From the NCBI GenBank assembly GCA_965262255.1, contig OZ253505.1, positions 2,914,001 through 2,978,000 of the forward strand: a stretch of 64,000 nucleotides of DNA, given 5' to 3'. Source of the stretch: JANQQC01 sp965262255 (GTDB lineage Bacteria; Pseudomonadota; Alphaproteobacteria; Caulobacterales; Hyphomonadaceae). Shown piece by piece: positions 46,178 to 54,820 of the stretch. Position 1 is the first letter of the stretch; each line of letters starts with the position of its first letter. The notes beneath the pieces were generated by a model. The model made no database searches. It was given only the letters and a program-made list of their open reading frames with translations, and had not been told where the DNA came from. Position numbers and translations under genes: made by a program.

Positions 46178-46990
46178 AACTCTTCTTAAAAGAACGTTAA
46201 ACCGATGGTATGAAGTTAGGTAGTGAGTGCAAGGCGTTTTGACAAGATATAATTTGCCCTCAATTCGAATGTAAACCGAATTTTCATAAGTCAGTATCAT
46301 CCTAGATATGGTGTGTTCAATGGGAAGGTTAACTTGCGAACTTGGCGAAAGTGTGACAGGTCTAGTATATAGCACAGAAACTAAGACTTATGCGCTTTGA
46401 ATAAAAGGGGGTAAAATGTGAGAATATCTCAAGTGACTTAATGTTTACGAAGTTCAATGCTACTGTGTGACTACGGTGATCATAGGTTACAGAAGTGGTC
46501 TCTACTTAATCTATGGAGATTGCCCAACTTGCGAGATTATGGCCAATAACGTTAAAGTTCTGTCATTTAATATAACTAAGAGTAATACGTACTGACCTTC
46601 AGGTAAGTGTAAATCTGAAGAGACAGGGCTAATTGTGTACTACAACTTCGCAGAATTGATTCGTTTTCTAACCAAGAAGCGGGATCTGAATTTTATGTGC
46701 TTGCGTACAGCTTTGTTGATGGTACACTTAAACGATAGAAAGGAGAATAGATGGTCGCTAGAGTATCATGCGAACGATAATCACTGAGATATTTCGGGTT
46801 CGCGGTGGCCTAGACTAGGTCAAGTTTAAATTCCGAGCGAATTGGTTAGTTTACTAGAGCGTTTGCGCATCTAGTTGATAGAAATTCAGGCTATCGCTTT
46901 ACAAATAACAAATGATCATGACGGAACAAACGCAGGAAAGACTTCTTTTGTATGGGATTAAGAGAAAAATAAGAGAATCAACTCGATTCG
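46178..46990. other. ~800-bp gap upstream of surA
   Basis: No supported gene on either strand and no lptD. A plus-strand frame around 46500-46780 contains LIYGDCPTCEIMANNVKVLS and, after a stop, GLIVYYNFAELIRFL; it may be a relic of a redox protein, but similarity is too weak to annotate. Confidence 0.4.
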
Positions 46991-48052
46991 CTAACGCTGT
47001 AATAGGTTCAGAAGGCAATTCGACAGTTCGTCGACAGCAACTTTCGGAGTCGCCCACGAACATACAAATCTGTAACTTCCGTCCAACCAACGATAAAATT
47101 TGATTCCCTGTTTCCAAAGCTGTTTAGCTATGGTGTCGGGCAAAAAAACAAACACTTCGTTACCTTGAACTGGGCTAGCCAGCGAAATTTCAGAAATCTT
47201 GCAGAGTTCATTCGATAGATATTTGGCTGTTTGATTGGCCTGTTCGGCTAGTTCCAACCATAAATTTTGAGTAAGCATGGCGTTCGCCTGCGCCGACAGA
47301 TAGCGCATTTTCGCAGGCATATGACCGGAACGTTTTGCTCGCGCAAGGAGCTCGTCGCTGTATGAAACCGATTCGCCAAACAATACGATCAATTCACACC
47401 CAATCGCTCCGGTTTTCGTAAAACCAAGCGTTAAAACGTCGATTCCCTGTTTCCAAGTCGCGTCGGCTGGAGACACATCCAGCGTCACTAAAGCGTTTGC
47501 CAGCCTCGCTCCGTCTAAATGAAGACGTAAACCGGCTTTTTTGGCAATGTGCGAATACCGCGCCACCGTTTCGAGATCGTAAACTGTCCCTCTTTCTGTC
47601 AAGTTTGTTAAAGAGAGAACGTATGGGGGTGTTTCGTGTACAAAATTACGGTCCATTCTCTGGAGGGCTTCTTGTAGAGAAGATTCGTCGATCAGAGCGT
47701 TTGCTCCAGGAAGTAAGTTAAGTTTTCCACCTCCGGTAAAAAATTCCGTGGCACCGCGTTCATCGTGTTGAATATGTGCCTCTTCGTGGCAGAGTATGCT
47801 ACCTGTGGGAGGACATAACACGCTTAATGCGAGTGCGTTGGCCGATGTTCCTGAATACGTTGGCCATACAAAGACTTCGGTAGTCTCAAAAAGATTTTCA
47901 ATGTTCGCTCGCAGAGACTGCGTTTCAGAATCAGCACCGTAGCTCGGCTGGTTGGAATTATTTACTGCGTTTAGAGCATTAAGTACAGCCGGATGTGCAG
48001 GACTGGCGGTATCTGAGGAAAAGTCTAACACGGTCATATTGTTCCTAGCCAT
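46991..48052 (-). CDS. Threonine aldolase / beta-eliminating lyase
   Basis: PLP enzyme of the low-specificity threonine aldolase family, splitting threonine to glycine and acetaldehyde. MTVLDFSSDTASPAHPAVL opens the fold; FVWPTYSGTSANALALS and HEEAHIQHDERGA follow; LHLDGARLANALVTL (about residue 167) holds the PLP aspartate and DVLTLGFTKTGAIGCE (about 197) the PLP lysine. 353 residues. It starts immediately after the stop of the upstream SDR gene, so the two are likely one transcript. Confidence 0.9.
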   Translation of the reverse strand: MARNNMTVLDFSSDTASPAHPAVLNALNAVNNSNQPSYGADSETQSLRANIENLFETTEVFVWPTYSGTSANALALSVLCPPTGSILCHEEAHIQHDERGATEFFTGGGKLNLLPGANALIDESSLQEALQRMDRNFVHETPPYVLSLTNLTERGTVYDLETVARYSHIAKKAGLRLHLDGARLANALVTLDVSPADATWKQGIDVLTLGFTKTGAIGCELIVLFGESVSYSDELLARAKRSGHMPAKMRYLSAQANAMLTQNLWLELAEQANQTAKYLSNELCKISEISLASPVQGNEVFVFLPDTIAKQLWKQGIKFYRWLDGSYRFVCSWATPKVAVDELSNCLLNLLQR

Positions 48053-48787
48053 TTAGCGCACGAGGTGTTGTCCACCGTCTACCATGATCATAGATCCGGT
48101 CAACGAATCGGCGGAGATTATATAGTGTACTGCTTTGACGATTTCATCCAAATTTGTTCCACGTTTTGTCAATGTTCTTAGCTTCTTTGCTTGGAACTCT
48201 GATTCAGTCATATAGATGTTTGCGAGGGTAGGGCCAGGACTAATTGCGACGACTCTGACATTTGGAGCGAGGGCTTGTGCAAGTGTTTGAGTTGCAGTCC
48301 AGAGCGCTGCTTTGGAAAGAGTATACGTAAATAAATTTGGTTTGAGGGCCGTTACGCGCTGATCTACGATGTTAATTACCAGTCCTTGCTTACCTTTTGG
48401 TAGTTGTAGTGCCATATCGCGGGCAAGTGTTACTGGTGCTCGCAGATTTGGTTCAAAATGGGCATCCCAGCCTTCCCGATCAAAGGTTTGCGCTGAGTCA
48501 TCTTGAAAATTCGACGCTGAGTTTACCAGCAGATTAACAGGTCTGTCCAATGCTTTTGATGTGCGATGAATCAACAGTTCGGCTTCTTCTGGGTTTGAGA
48601 GGTCGCAATACATGGCTTCCGCCTTTTTACCTCTGTTCTGCATTGACTTGGCGCAAGTAACTGCTTCGATTTTTGAACTCTTGTAGTGGATACCGACAGC
48701 CCACCCCTTTTGCGATAGGGAATCAACAATTGCCCGTCCTATTCGCTTTGCTCCGCCAGTAACCAATGCACACTTCATATCGTCCAT
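48053..48787 (-). CDS. SDR oxidoreductase, pteridine-reductase-like (FolM/PTR1 type)
   Basis: NAD(P)-binding TGGAKRIGRAIVDSLSQKG at the N terminus, NSAS in LLVNSASNFQ (about residue 90), and the active site NIVDQRVTALKPNLFTYTLSKAAL (about 137-160). The catalytic Tyr-x-x-x-Lys is kept, but an Asp stands where classical SDRs have Ser, as in pteridine reductases and FolM. C-terminal MIMVDGGQHLVR is standard. I use ATG 48787 (MDDMKCALV), with GGAG 9 bases upstream. Reduction of a pterin is likely but not proven. Confidence 0.85.
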   Translation of the reverse strand: MDDMKCALVTGGAKRIGRAIVDSLSQKGWAVGIHYKSSKIEAVTCAKSMQNRGKKAEAMYCDLSNPEEAELLIHRTSKALDRPVNLLVNSASNFQDDSAQTFDREGWDAHFEPNLRAPVTLARDMALQLPKGKQGLVINIVDQRVTALKPNLFTYTLSKAALWTATQTLAQALAPNVRVVAISPGPTLANIYMTESEFQAKKLRTLTKRGTNLDEIVKAVHYIISADSLTGSMIMVDGGQHLVR

Positions 48788-49055
48788 TTTTTGTATCTCC
48801 ACGATAGACAGCAAATAGTATAGTCGTTTTTTTCTCTCCGTGATATGATCAAATGTGGAGTAACCTTAAAAGTAGGGGGTTTAAGCCAGACGCTTCGCGT
48901 AGATCGGCTATCTGTATAGTCGATAGAGATGAACTTGGTGTATATGGCTGATTTCCGAAGTTAAGCAATGAGTCTGGCTTGAGAACACACATTTGGTTAG
49001 GAAATTCGCACTTAACCGATTCACTTTCTGCGAAAAAAGGCTAATGAAGGCCTGA

Positions 49056-49269
49056 GCGACTATATATTTGTCTAGACACTTGCAGATATGTCTGTTCGAT
49101 CCTATATATGTAATATGCCAATCCTGTTTCGCAGGCACGGGCGGCGTTAAAATCCCGTGGTAGTTTGTTGGGGAAGAATAAGTGAGTGTGACTCACGGGA
49201 AACTACGGGGTATTTTCAAGAGAGCTCGGAACTGTATAACCGTCGTCCAGACAAATTATATTATCGCCG
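49056..49269. repeat. Structured ~214-bp element, copy 1 (uninterrupted)
   Basis: Near-identical in layout to the copy at 51379-52652. The ends can pair: GCGACTATATATTTGTCTAG at the left with GTCCAGACAAATTATATTAT... at the right. Inside lie small hairpins kept in both copies: CCTG-loop-CAGG, CACGGG-loop-CCCGTG, GAGT-GTG-ACTC and CAAGAGAG..GGAACTG. Differences fall mostly in loops. It encodes no protein. It could be an RNA gene or a MITE. It still carries the undisturbed TGTCTAGACA (49069-49078) at which the second copy was invaded. Confidence 0.6.
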
Positions 49270-49520
49270 AGACTTGAATATTTGGGACTTAGTGCTAAGT
49301 TTATCATTTAAGAGCCGTGATTGGCGGCTATTGCGAAAGGCGAATCGATGATTCGAGAAGATAAAGACGAAATTTGAGCAAGGTTTGTTTCAGACGATGA
49401 GTTAGCGGAGTCCAGTTAAACTCGCTTCTCAGAATGAAGGCAATTCTGGTCGTATGCAGGACGGCTACCAATGGTTTCTTGGTTCGTTTTGCTACGATAG
49501 GGTTTCTAAAAAAGGGGTAA

Positions 49521-50582
49521 TTGTGTCGCCAGTCTAAAGTAAGCCGAGCGAAGAAAGTAAAGGTTGTTGTTGTGAATTCGAGCGTGACAAAAGTACGATT
49601 TAACAGGCTGATTTTTCGTCCGAAGGAATGGAACTGGTTCTTTAAGGTTTGTGCCTTGGTCGGTGTATTAGCCTTTGCTGCTTTCTTGTTCTATTACCTT
49701 TCTCTGCAATTTGACACTTATCCTTGCTTCTGGTTTTGCGCAACGGTCATTTTAACTGAGGCAATTTTGGCATGGTATATGTTAGATGCCTTTGTTTCTC
49801 GCCAAACCTTGTTCTCGTGGTTCAATGACACAGAACAGCCGATAAAACTTGAGATTAGATTTTTTCGTAAAATTTTGTTGCTTGTTGTGATTCTTCTTGG
49901 AGTTGTCACATTTGGGAACGAGGCGAATATCAGAGATGGGCACACAACGTCCGAGGGATTATCTAGAATTTTTGGAGGATCGCGAAACGTTGTGCTAGTG
50001 CTGGCAGGAATCTTTATTGCTACGTTTGGCTGGATGTACACGAATTTTCAAAAAGAAAAATCAGACAGAATCTCAAATACCTTGTCGGGTGTTCATCAAC
50101 AAATATACGGGCAAAATTTCGTAGCATTAATTCAACAATTGGTAGTTTTGGTCAGACATGCCCGTGCTTCTGGCTTCGACCGGAACGGTATACTCGTGGC
50201 CAAATCATTTGATTTGAATCTTGCCGAACTTTCAAGTGAAAATCAATCTGAGAGCTCTGAGAACGTCACACTGGGTAGCTTGGTCAACAGGCTACTGAAT
50301 GCACTAGACCAAATTGCTTATGGAGTTCGGGTTGGATATTACGATTTTCATACTGTGGAGATGGTCTTTCGCCAGCGATATATACGGAGAACTTATGAAT
50401 TTCTGGAATTTATAAAGAAAGGTACCGAAGCAACTTTCGATGAAAGATCTGGGCAGTACAGGGCAAACAATCGGACATGGGAACATTGCCTCTGGTTAGT
50501 CGATCAGCTTCCGATTATCGAAAGTGACCAGATTCCGCCCGAAAATCGAAAATTTTTCGTTCTGCCGCCGAAGAATGGATGA
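49521..50582 (+). CDS. Membrane protein of unknown function (DUF4760-like tail)
   Basis: 353 residues. Four hydrophobic helices at about residues 42-62, 68-92, 118-135 and 155-175 are followed by a soluble C-terminal half. The later part with LVNRLLNALDQIAYGVRVGY, then VFRQRYIRRTYEFLEFI, resembles DUF4760-type proteins. TTG 49521 has AGGGG only 3 bases before; GTG 49572 (VNSSVTKV) has AAAGG at a better distance and may be the true start. It sits between the two copies of the structured element, along with two tRNA genes. Function unknown. Confidence 0.6.
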   Translation: MCRQSKVSRAKKVKVVVVNSSVTKVRFNRLIFRPKEWNWFFKVCALVGVLAFAAFLFYYLSLQFDTYPCFWFCATVILTEAILAWYMLDAFVSRQTLFSWFNDTEQPIKLEIRFFRKILLLVVILLGVVTFGNEANIRDGHTTSEGLSRIFGGSRNVVLVLAGIFIATFGWMYTNFQKEKSDRISNTLSGVHQQIYGQNFVALIQQLVVLVRHARASGFDRNGILVAKSFDLNLAELSSENQSESSENVTLGSLVNRLLNALDQIAYGVRVGYYDFHTVEMVFRQRYIRRTYEFLEFIKKGTEATFDERSGQYRANNRTWEHCLWLVDQLPIIESDQIPPENRKFFVLPPKNG

Positions 50583-50628
50583 ACATTACAGATTTCGCGC
50601 TATATTCAAAACTGTTTAAGACCAAGTC

Positions 50629-50704
50629 TGGCTCCGCGAGTAGGACTCGAACCTACGACCGGGCGGTTAACAGCCGCCTGCTCTACCAACTGAGCTATCG
50701 CGGA
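50629..50704 (-). tRNA. tRNA-Asn (anticodon GTT)
   Basis: Cloverleaf on the minus strand: acceptor TCCGCGA paired with TCGCGGA, D-arm GCTCAGTTGGTAGAGC, anticodon loop CTGTTAA with GTT, T-arm GTAGGTTCGAGTCCTAC, discriminator G and an encoded CCA. 76 nt including CCA. Confidence 0.97.
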
Positions 50705-50995
50705 AGATAGAATCTTCTAATTATCAAAAAATGAAGAATTGTCAAAACTTTATGACAACAAACTAAGTCTCTTCGACAAAATTACAATATTTTGAAATGC
50801 ATTCTTAAAGTGAATCCTGGAGAAAATATGAATGTCTATGAAGCCCTCCATGACGAATATAGATGGAGCAAATAGTTATCAACCTGTTCAGTCCTCGGCG
50901 GTGTACTGGTCAGCACTGTATCGGAGACACCTTCCGTTTGCTTATGCTAACTTTAAGAACGAAAGACGATCTCCTGTTTGTCTAAAATTAATATT

Positions 50996-51069
50996 TGGAG
51001 GCCCCGCCCGGATTCGAACCGGGGTACACGGATTTGCAGTCCGCTGCGTAACCACTCCGCCACAAGGCC
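50996..51069 (-). tRNA. tRNA-Cys (anticodon GCA)
   Basis: Minus strand: acceptor GGCCTTG with CGGGGCC (two G-U pairs), D-arm GCGGAGTGGTTACGC, anticodon loop CTGCAAA with GCA, T-arm CCCGGTTCGAATCCGGG, discriminator T and encoded CCA. 74 nt including CCA. Confidence 0.97.
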
Positions 51070-51378
51070 AACTCAAGATTCAAGTAAGATGGGTATTGCC
51101 GACACAAAATTCAATAACGGAATGTGTTGGCTACGACCTATTTAGTCCATTCCGACCGATCAACGACTCGAAAATGCCTGCATATATGATACTACAAGTT
51201 TTCAAAATTTACCATCAGATTCGCCCATTTCAAAAAACTGTCTATTGATAAAACACATCACTTGAATTTTGTACGACACCGAGTTTTTCGCATAAACGCT
51301 GATCGGATCGTTCAGTTTTTGGTAATGTTGTCGCACTATACGCGTTAGCGATTCAGTTTTTTTGACGTTGCAATACGT

Positions 51379-51400
51379 GGCGATTATATAGTTGTCTAGA
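51379..51400. repeat. Structured element copy 2, left piece
   Basis: GGCGATTATATAGTTGTCTA plus GA: the left end of the second copy, cut off by the IS. It is exactly complementary over 14 bases to the right end ACTATATAATCGCC (52639-52652). The TCTAGA at 51395-51400 is the left target duplication of the insertion. Confidence 0.7.
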
Positions 51401-52456
51401 TGTGGGGAGGCAATAGGTTGTAATCTTCGGTATGACGACCTAAGTTGGAACTATAAGGTTTCTCCTCTGACATTAAGAAAGGATCCAAACTAATGTCAAA
51501 AACCCATAAAAATGCCATTCTTTCACCATCAGGTCGCAAGGCGATGGTCGAATCCGTCTTGATAGACGGCCTTAAACAAGTCGAAGCGGCGGCCAAGTAC
51601 AATGTAACCCCACAGATAGTGCGGAAGTGGATTAAACGTTACAAATCGGAAGGAGAGGCTGGTTTACAGGATCGCTCATCCCGTCCTCATAACAGTCCGA
51701 ATGCAATCTCTCCAGAACGAGTGTCAGAGATCGTCGACCTAAGGGTGGAAGGGAAGTTAACTGGCGACCATATTGCCCGTAAATTAGGAATGCATCAAAG
51801 AACAGTCAGTCGTGTTCTCGTTCGAGCGGGCGTTTCTCGCAAAAAGGACATTGAAGAGCCTGAGGAACCCCGTCAACGCTATGAACATGAAGCCCCAGGA
51901 GACATGATACATTTAGACATAAAGAAGCTACGGAATTTCAACGAAGAAGGGATAAGAAATCCCGGAAACGGAAATCGCCATAAATCAGCCAATAAGGGAA
52001 TAGGTTCGCAGTGTATGCACGTTGCTGTTGATGATCACTCGCGTTACGCGACAGTTAGTATCTATGAGGATGAGACGGCAGAAAGTGTCACCAAACATCT
52101 CATAGAAACTTACCAACATTATGCGTCCAGAGGTATCGTTATAAAGCGAGTGTTAACTGATAATGGTTCAGGGTATAAGTCGAAAATGTTTGCAGAAGCC
52201 TGCGAGGCATTGACTATTAAGCATAGTTTCACTCAGCCCTATACTCCGCAGACAAACGGAAAGGCTGAACGCTTTATACAAACGTTACTACGCGAATGGG
52301 CTTACGCAAGAACCTATACATCTTCCGTCCAAAGAAATATGTTTCTAGAACCTTTTCTGCATATGTATAACTGGCATAGACCACACAGAGGCATAAACGG
52401 TTTTTCTCCAGTCTGCAGACTGGAGAAAAACCGTGACAACCTGCAGTCTACCCACA
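51401..52456 (+). mobile_element. Complete IS481-family insertion sequence
   Basis: 1056 bp, close to the size of IS481 itself. Left end TGTGGGGAGGCAATAGGTTG; inverted right end TGTGGGTAGACTGCAGGTTG, 16 of the first 21 bases alike, with the AGGTTGT box typical of IS481. It is bounded by TCTAGA on both sides (51395-51400 and 52457-52462), a 6-bp NCTAGN duplication as described for IS481. The empty site is visible as TGTCTAGACA in copy 1 of the structured element. One intact transposase gene; so it may still be mobile. Confidence 0.9.
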
Positions 52457-52461
52457 TCTAG
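51493..52461 (+). CDS. IS481-family DDE transposase
   Basis: 322 residues. N-terminal helix-turn-helix KQVEAAAKYNVTPQIVRKWI (about residues 31-50), followed by a second DNA-binding part. The DDE core has DMIHLDIKKLRNF (first Asp, about residue 138), VLTDNGSGYKS (second Asp, about 220) and QTNGKAERFIQTLLREW with the Glu (about 257). AAAGGA lies 9 bases before ATG 51493. The TAG stop lies wholly inside the duplicated target TCTAGA, so the gene borrows its stop codon from the insertion site. The C terminus after HRPHRGI differs from close relatives, where a perfect palindrome is encoded. Confidence 0.93.
   Translation: MSKTHKNAILSPSGRKAMVESVLIDGLKQVEAAAKYNVTPQIVRKWIKRYKSEGEAGLQDRSSRPHNSPNAISPERVSEIVDLRVEGKLTGDHIARKLGMHQRTVSRVLVRAGVSRKKDIEEPEEPRQRYEHEAPGDMIHLDIKKLRNFNEEGIRNPGNGNRHKSANKGIGSQCMHVAVDDHSRYATVSIYEDETAESVTKHLIETYQHYASRGIVIKRVLTDNGSGYKSKMFAEACEALTIKHSFTQPYTPQTNGKAERFIQTLLREWAYARTYTSSVQRNMFLEPFLHMYNWHRPHRGINGFSPVCRLEKNRDNLQSTHI
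52397..52434. repeat. Perfect 38-bp palindrome at the end of the transposase gene
   Basis: 19 bases starting ACGGTTTTTCTCCAGTCTG are followed directly by their exact complement. As RNA it is a 17- to 19-pair hairpin, with U/A runs inside the stem. It lies in the coding sequence about 25 bases before the stop codon and 22 bases before the IS right end. It might stop transcription entering the IS from outside, or slow ribosomes at the end of the gene. Confidence 0.85.
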
Positions 52462-52652
52462 ACACTTGCAAGAACGTCTGTTCGATCCTATATCTGTAAT
52501 AGGCCAATCCTGTTTTTCAGGCACGGGCGGTGAATAATCCCGTGGCAGTTCGTTAGGGAAGAATAATTGAGTGTGACTCGCAGGGAACTACGGGGTGTTC
52601 TCAAGAGAGTTCGGAACTGTATGACCGTCGTCTAGGCTACTATATAATCGCC
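52457..52652. repeat. Structured element copy 2, right piece
   Basis: After the right target duplication TCTAGA the element resumes with CACTTGCAAGAACGTCTGTT and runs to ACTATATAATCGCC at 52652. With the IS and one TCTAGA removed the two pieces make a 212-bp element aligned along its length with 49056-49269. Hairpin stems are kept while loops vary (CCTG-TTTTT-CAGG here, CCTG-TTTCG-CAGG in copy 1). Confidence 0.65.
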
Positions 52653-52724
52653 CAATATGTTATCTCTATCGTTAGAATACGTATAGATTCTCTATCCATC
52701 TGTTAAATTTGAGCGAATAGCACA

Positions 52725-53393
52725 ATGGACTATGCAAAAGAACGAACGGCCATGGTTAACAGCCAGATTCGGCCTGAAGGTGTCGTAAATCCCGCTATCG
52801 TATCGGCATTCAAGTCGGTCGGTCGGCATACCTTCGTTAGAAAATCACGCCAGTCGCTCGCCTATTCAGAAACGGTGCAACTAACGTCGGAAAAACGTGC
52901 GTTGTGGACTCCAAGTGATACGGCGAAACTTATTGAAGCCGCTGAACCAAAAATTGACGATAGAGTTCTTGTAATTGGCGCTGGTGCCGGCTATGAAGCA
53001 GCGATACTGAGTAAACTGGTTCAATCTGTACTGGCACTAGAGGAAATTCCTAGCGACACCACAAATGATGTGATCGCAAAAATGAAAGAAAATTTTGATA
53101 AAGAATCTATAAAGAATGCTGTGGCAGTTGGCGGGAATATAGAACAAGGCCTACCTGGCAGAGGGCCTTATGACCTTATATATGTTTGTGGTATGGTGCA
53201 AGAAATTCCATCTAAATGGTTTGAACAACTTATTGAAGGTGGGCGACTAGCGGTGGTCGTTGAGATCGATCGCGACCTAGGGCGAGGACGAGTTTATCGA
53301 AAGGCAGGTACCTCATATTCGTATGTCGATAGATTCGATGCGAGACCTCCGAAATTCACAGAATTCGATCGAACTGCGCAGTTTCGATTCTGA
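52725..53393 (+). CDS. pcm: Protein-L-isoaspartate O-methyltransferase
   Basis: Repairs isoaspartyl residues in aged proteins. MVNSQIRPEGVVNPAIVSAF and the PCM SAM motif VLVIGAGAGYEAAILSKL (about residues 84-101) are visible, with LPGRGPYDLIYVCGMVQEIP further on. 222 residues, a little short as usual for the alphaproteobacterial form next to tolC. It starts 72 bases after the structured element and is followed by tolC after 51 bases. Complete. Confidence 0.88.
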   Translation: MDYAKERTAMVNSQIRPEGVVNPAIVSAFKSVGRHTFVRKSRQSLAYSETVQLTSEKRALWTPSDTAKLIEAAEPKIDDRVLVIGAGAGYEAAILSKLVQSVLALEEIPSDTTNDVIAKMKENFDKESIKNAVAVGGNIEQGLPGRGPYDLIYVCGMVQEIPSKWFEQLIEGGRLAVVVEIDRDLGRGRVYRKAGTSYSYVDRFDARPPKFTEFDRTAQFRF

Positions 53394-53444
53394 TTCAGCA
53401 AAACTTTAGCTGAACGCAACGCTAAAGATAAAAAGTCTCCAACT

Positions 53445-54767
53445 ATGTTTCTGCGAAGCCTACTACTTTCATGGCTAATACTAGTCGGTCCACTCTGCAA
53501 GACGTATGGCGAGTCGCTAGAGAGCGCGCTAGATTTGGCAATCAATAACGATCCTCGACTTAAAGCAGAAAGAACAAGTGTTGAGATGGCTGAAGAGGGA
53601 GTTGAACGTGCAAGAGCCTCGCGGCGGTTTCAGTTGAGTTTATCCGGCAGTGCAGGATACCAGTGGAGTGATACCAACAGATTTGATAATTTCGTCTTAC
53701 CGGGGGCTCCCCCTGACGCTGATTTTCCGGGAGTAGATTCGGGTGCTAGAGAGACTGCAGGAGTTCAAGCCGAAGCAAACTATCCGATTTATGCGGGGGG
53801 ACGATTTGCGAATGCGATTCGTCAAGCAAAAGCCGAATATGAAGGTGCAAAATCTCAGTATCAAAGGGCATTACAAGACGTATATTTGCGGGCAGTGACA
53901 ATATACGTGCAAGTTTTGCAGAACAAAGATACCGTGAGTATTCGGCAAAGCAATGTAAACGCTTTATCTGAACAACTGAAAGAAACCAAAATAAGATTTT
54001 CTCTTGAAGTCGCTACGAAAACAGATGTCGCGTTATCAGAAGCTAGGTTAGCAGGCGCACGAGCTTCCCTAGCGGGAGCAATGTCACGGTTTGAAGCCAG
54101 TAAAGTGAACTTTATGACTATTGTCGGTGTACCTGCAATCGATTTAGATGATGTTCCCCCTTTACCTGTACTGCCGGTTGGACTTGACGAAGCAATTGAA
54201 GAGGCACTCGCGAATGCTCCGGAAATTCGGAGTGCAAGAAATCTTCTGAGGAGTGCAGAAATCGCTGTTGAAATCGCCAAAGGATCGTCTCGGCCAGAAA
54301 TAAGTTTCTCTCTCGGGGCAGGAGTTCAAAGCAACGTTAAAGATGACTTGCAAGATGAAAGCGCATCCGCGCTCATAAGGGGGCGCATACCGATCTATGA
54401 AGGGGGTGTGAACAGCAGTTCACTTAGATCGGCAAAACTTCGTCGAAAACAGGCTCAGCAGAGTTTAGATGCTGTCGAATGGGAACTTCGTGCGAGTGTC
54501 TCGCAAGCCTGGTATGGATACCAAGCCGCAGTTAAGATGGTAACCGCGTCTGAGGCCCAAGTTCACGCGGCGGAGTTGGCTTACGAAGGAAGTAAGATAG
54601 AATTGGATGCTGGAGTCAGATCAACACTTGATGTGTTGAATCAGGAACAAGAATTACTAGAGGCGAGACTGTCCGCTTTAAGTGCCAAAAGTGATGCCTA
54701 TATTCTTGCACATCAGTTGTTACGAAACGTTGGTGGTTTAAGCTTTAATAATTTTAGCCAGCAATAA
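53445..54767 (+). CDS. tolC: TolC family outer-membrane channel
   Basis: Outer-membrane export duct for type I secretion and multidrug efflux. Signal peptide MFLRSLLLSWLILVGPLCKT, cleavage near YGES, then two similar OEP halves: LESALDLAINNDPRLKAERT (about residue 24) and LDEAIEEALANAPEIRSARN (about 247), each followed by long alpha-helical coiled coil; strand segments include EANYPIYAGGRFANAIRQAK and GRIPIYEGGVNSS. 440 residues. Located in the usual alphaproteobacterial order pcm-tolC-valS; the short popZ (DUF2497) gene often placed before valS is missing. Confidence 0.92.
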   Translation: MFLRSLLLSWLILVGPLCKTYGESLESALDLAINNDPRLKAERTSVEMAEEGVERARASRRFQLSLSGSAGYQWSDTNRFDNFVLPGAPPDADFPGVDSGARETAGVQAEANYPIYAGGRFANAIRQAKAEYEGAKSQYQRALQDVYLRAVTIYVQVLQNKDTVSIRQSNVNALSEQLKETKIRFSLEVATKTDVALSEARLAGARASLAGAMSRFEASKVNFMTIVGVPAIDLDDVPPLPVLPVGLDEAIEEALANAPEIRSARNLLRSAEIAVEIAKGSSRPEISFSLGAGVQSNVKDDLQDESASALIRGRIPIYEGGVNSSSLRSAKLRRKQAQQSLDAVEWELRASVSQAWYGYQAAVKMVTASEAQVHAAELAYEGSKIELDAGVRSTLDVLNQEQELLEARLSALSAKSDAYILAHQLLRNVGGLSFNNFSQQ

Positions 54768-54820
54768 GTAATTAGAATTTCAACTAAACAACCCTATTTT
54801 TGAAGAGCCACCAAATAGCT

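Noticed and set aside
44921..46375. Longer SurA start at 46375
   Set aside because: The signal peptide begins at ATG 46177; the upstream part has no family match.
46500..46790. Frame with YGDCPTCE resembling a thioredoxin/DCC-type CxxC protein
   Set aside because: Only a few residues match, there is an internal stop, and no other family motif follows.
49157..49351. 64-codon frame inside structured element copy 1
   Set aside because: The frame is not kept in the second copy, whereas the stems are.
50832..51248. 138-codon plus-strand frame over the tRNA-Cys region
   Set aside because: It reads through the tRNA gene on the other strand and has no family resemblance or ribosome site.
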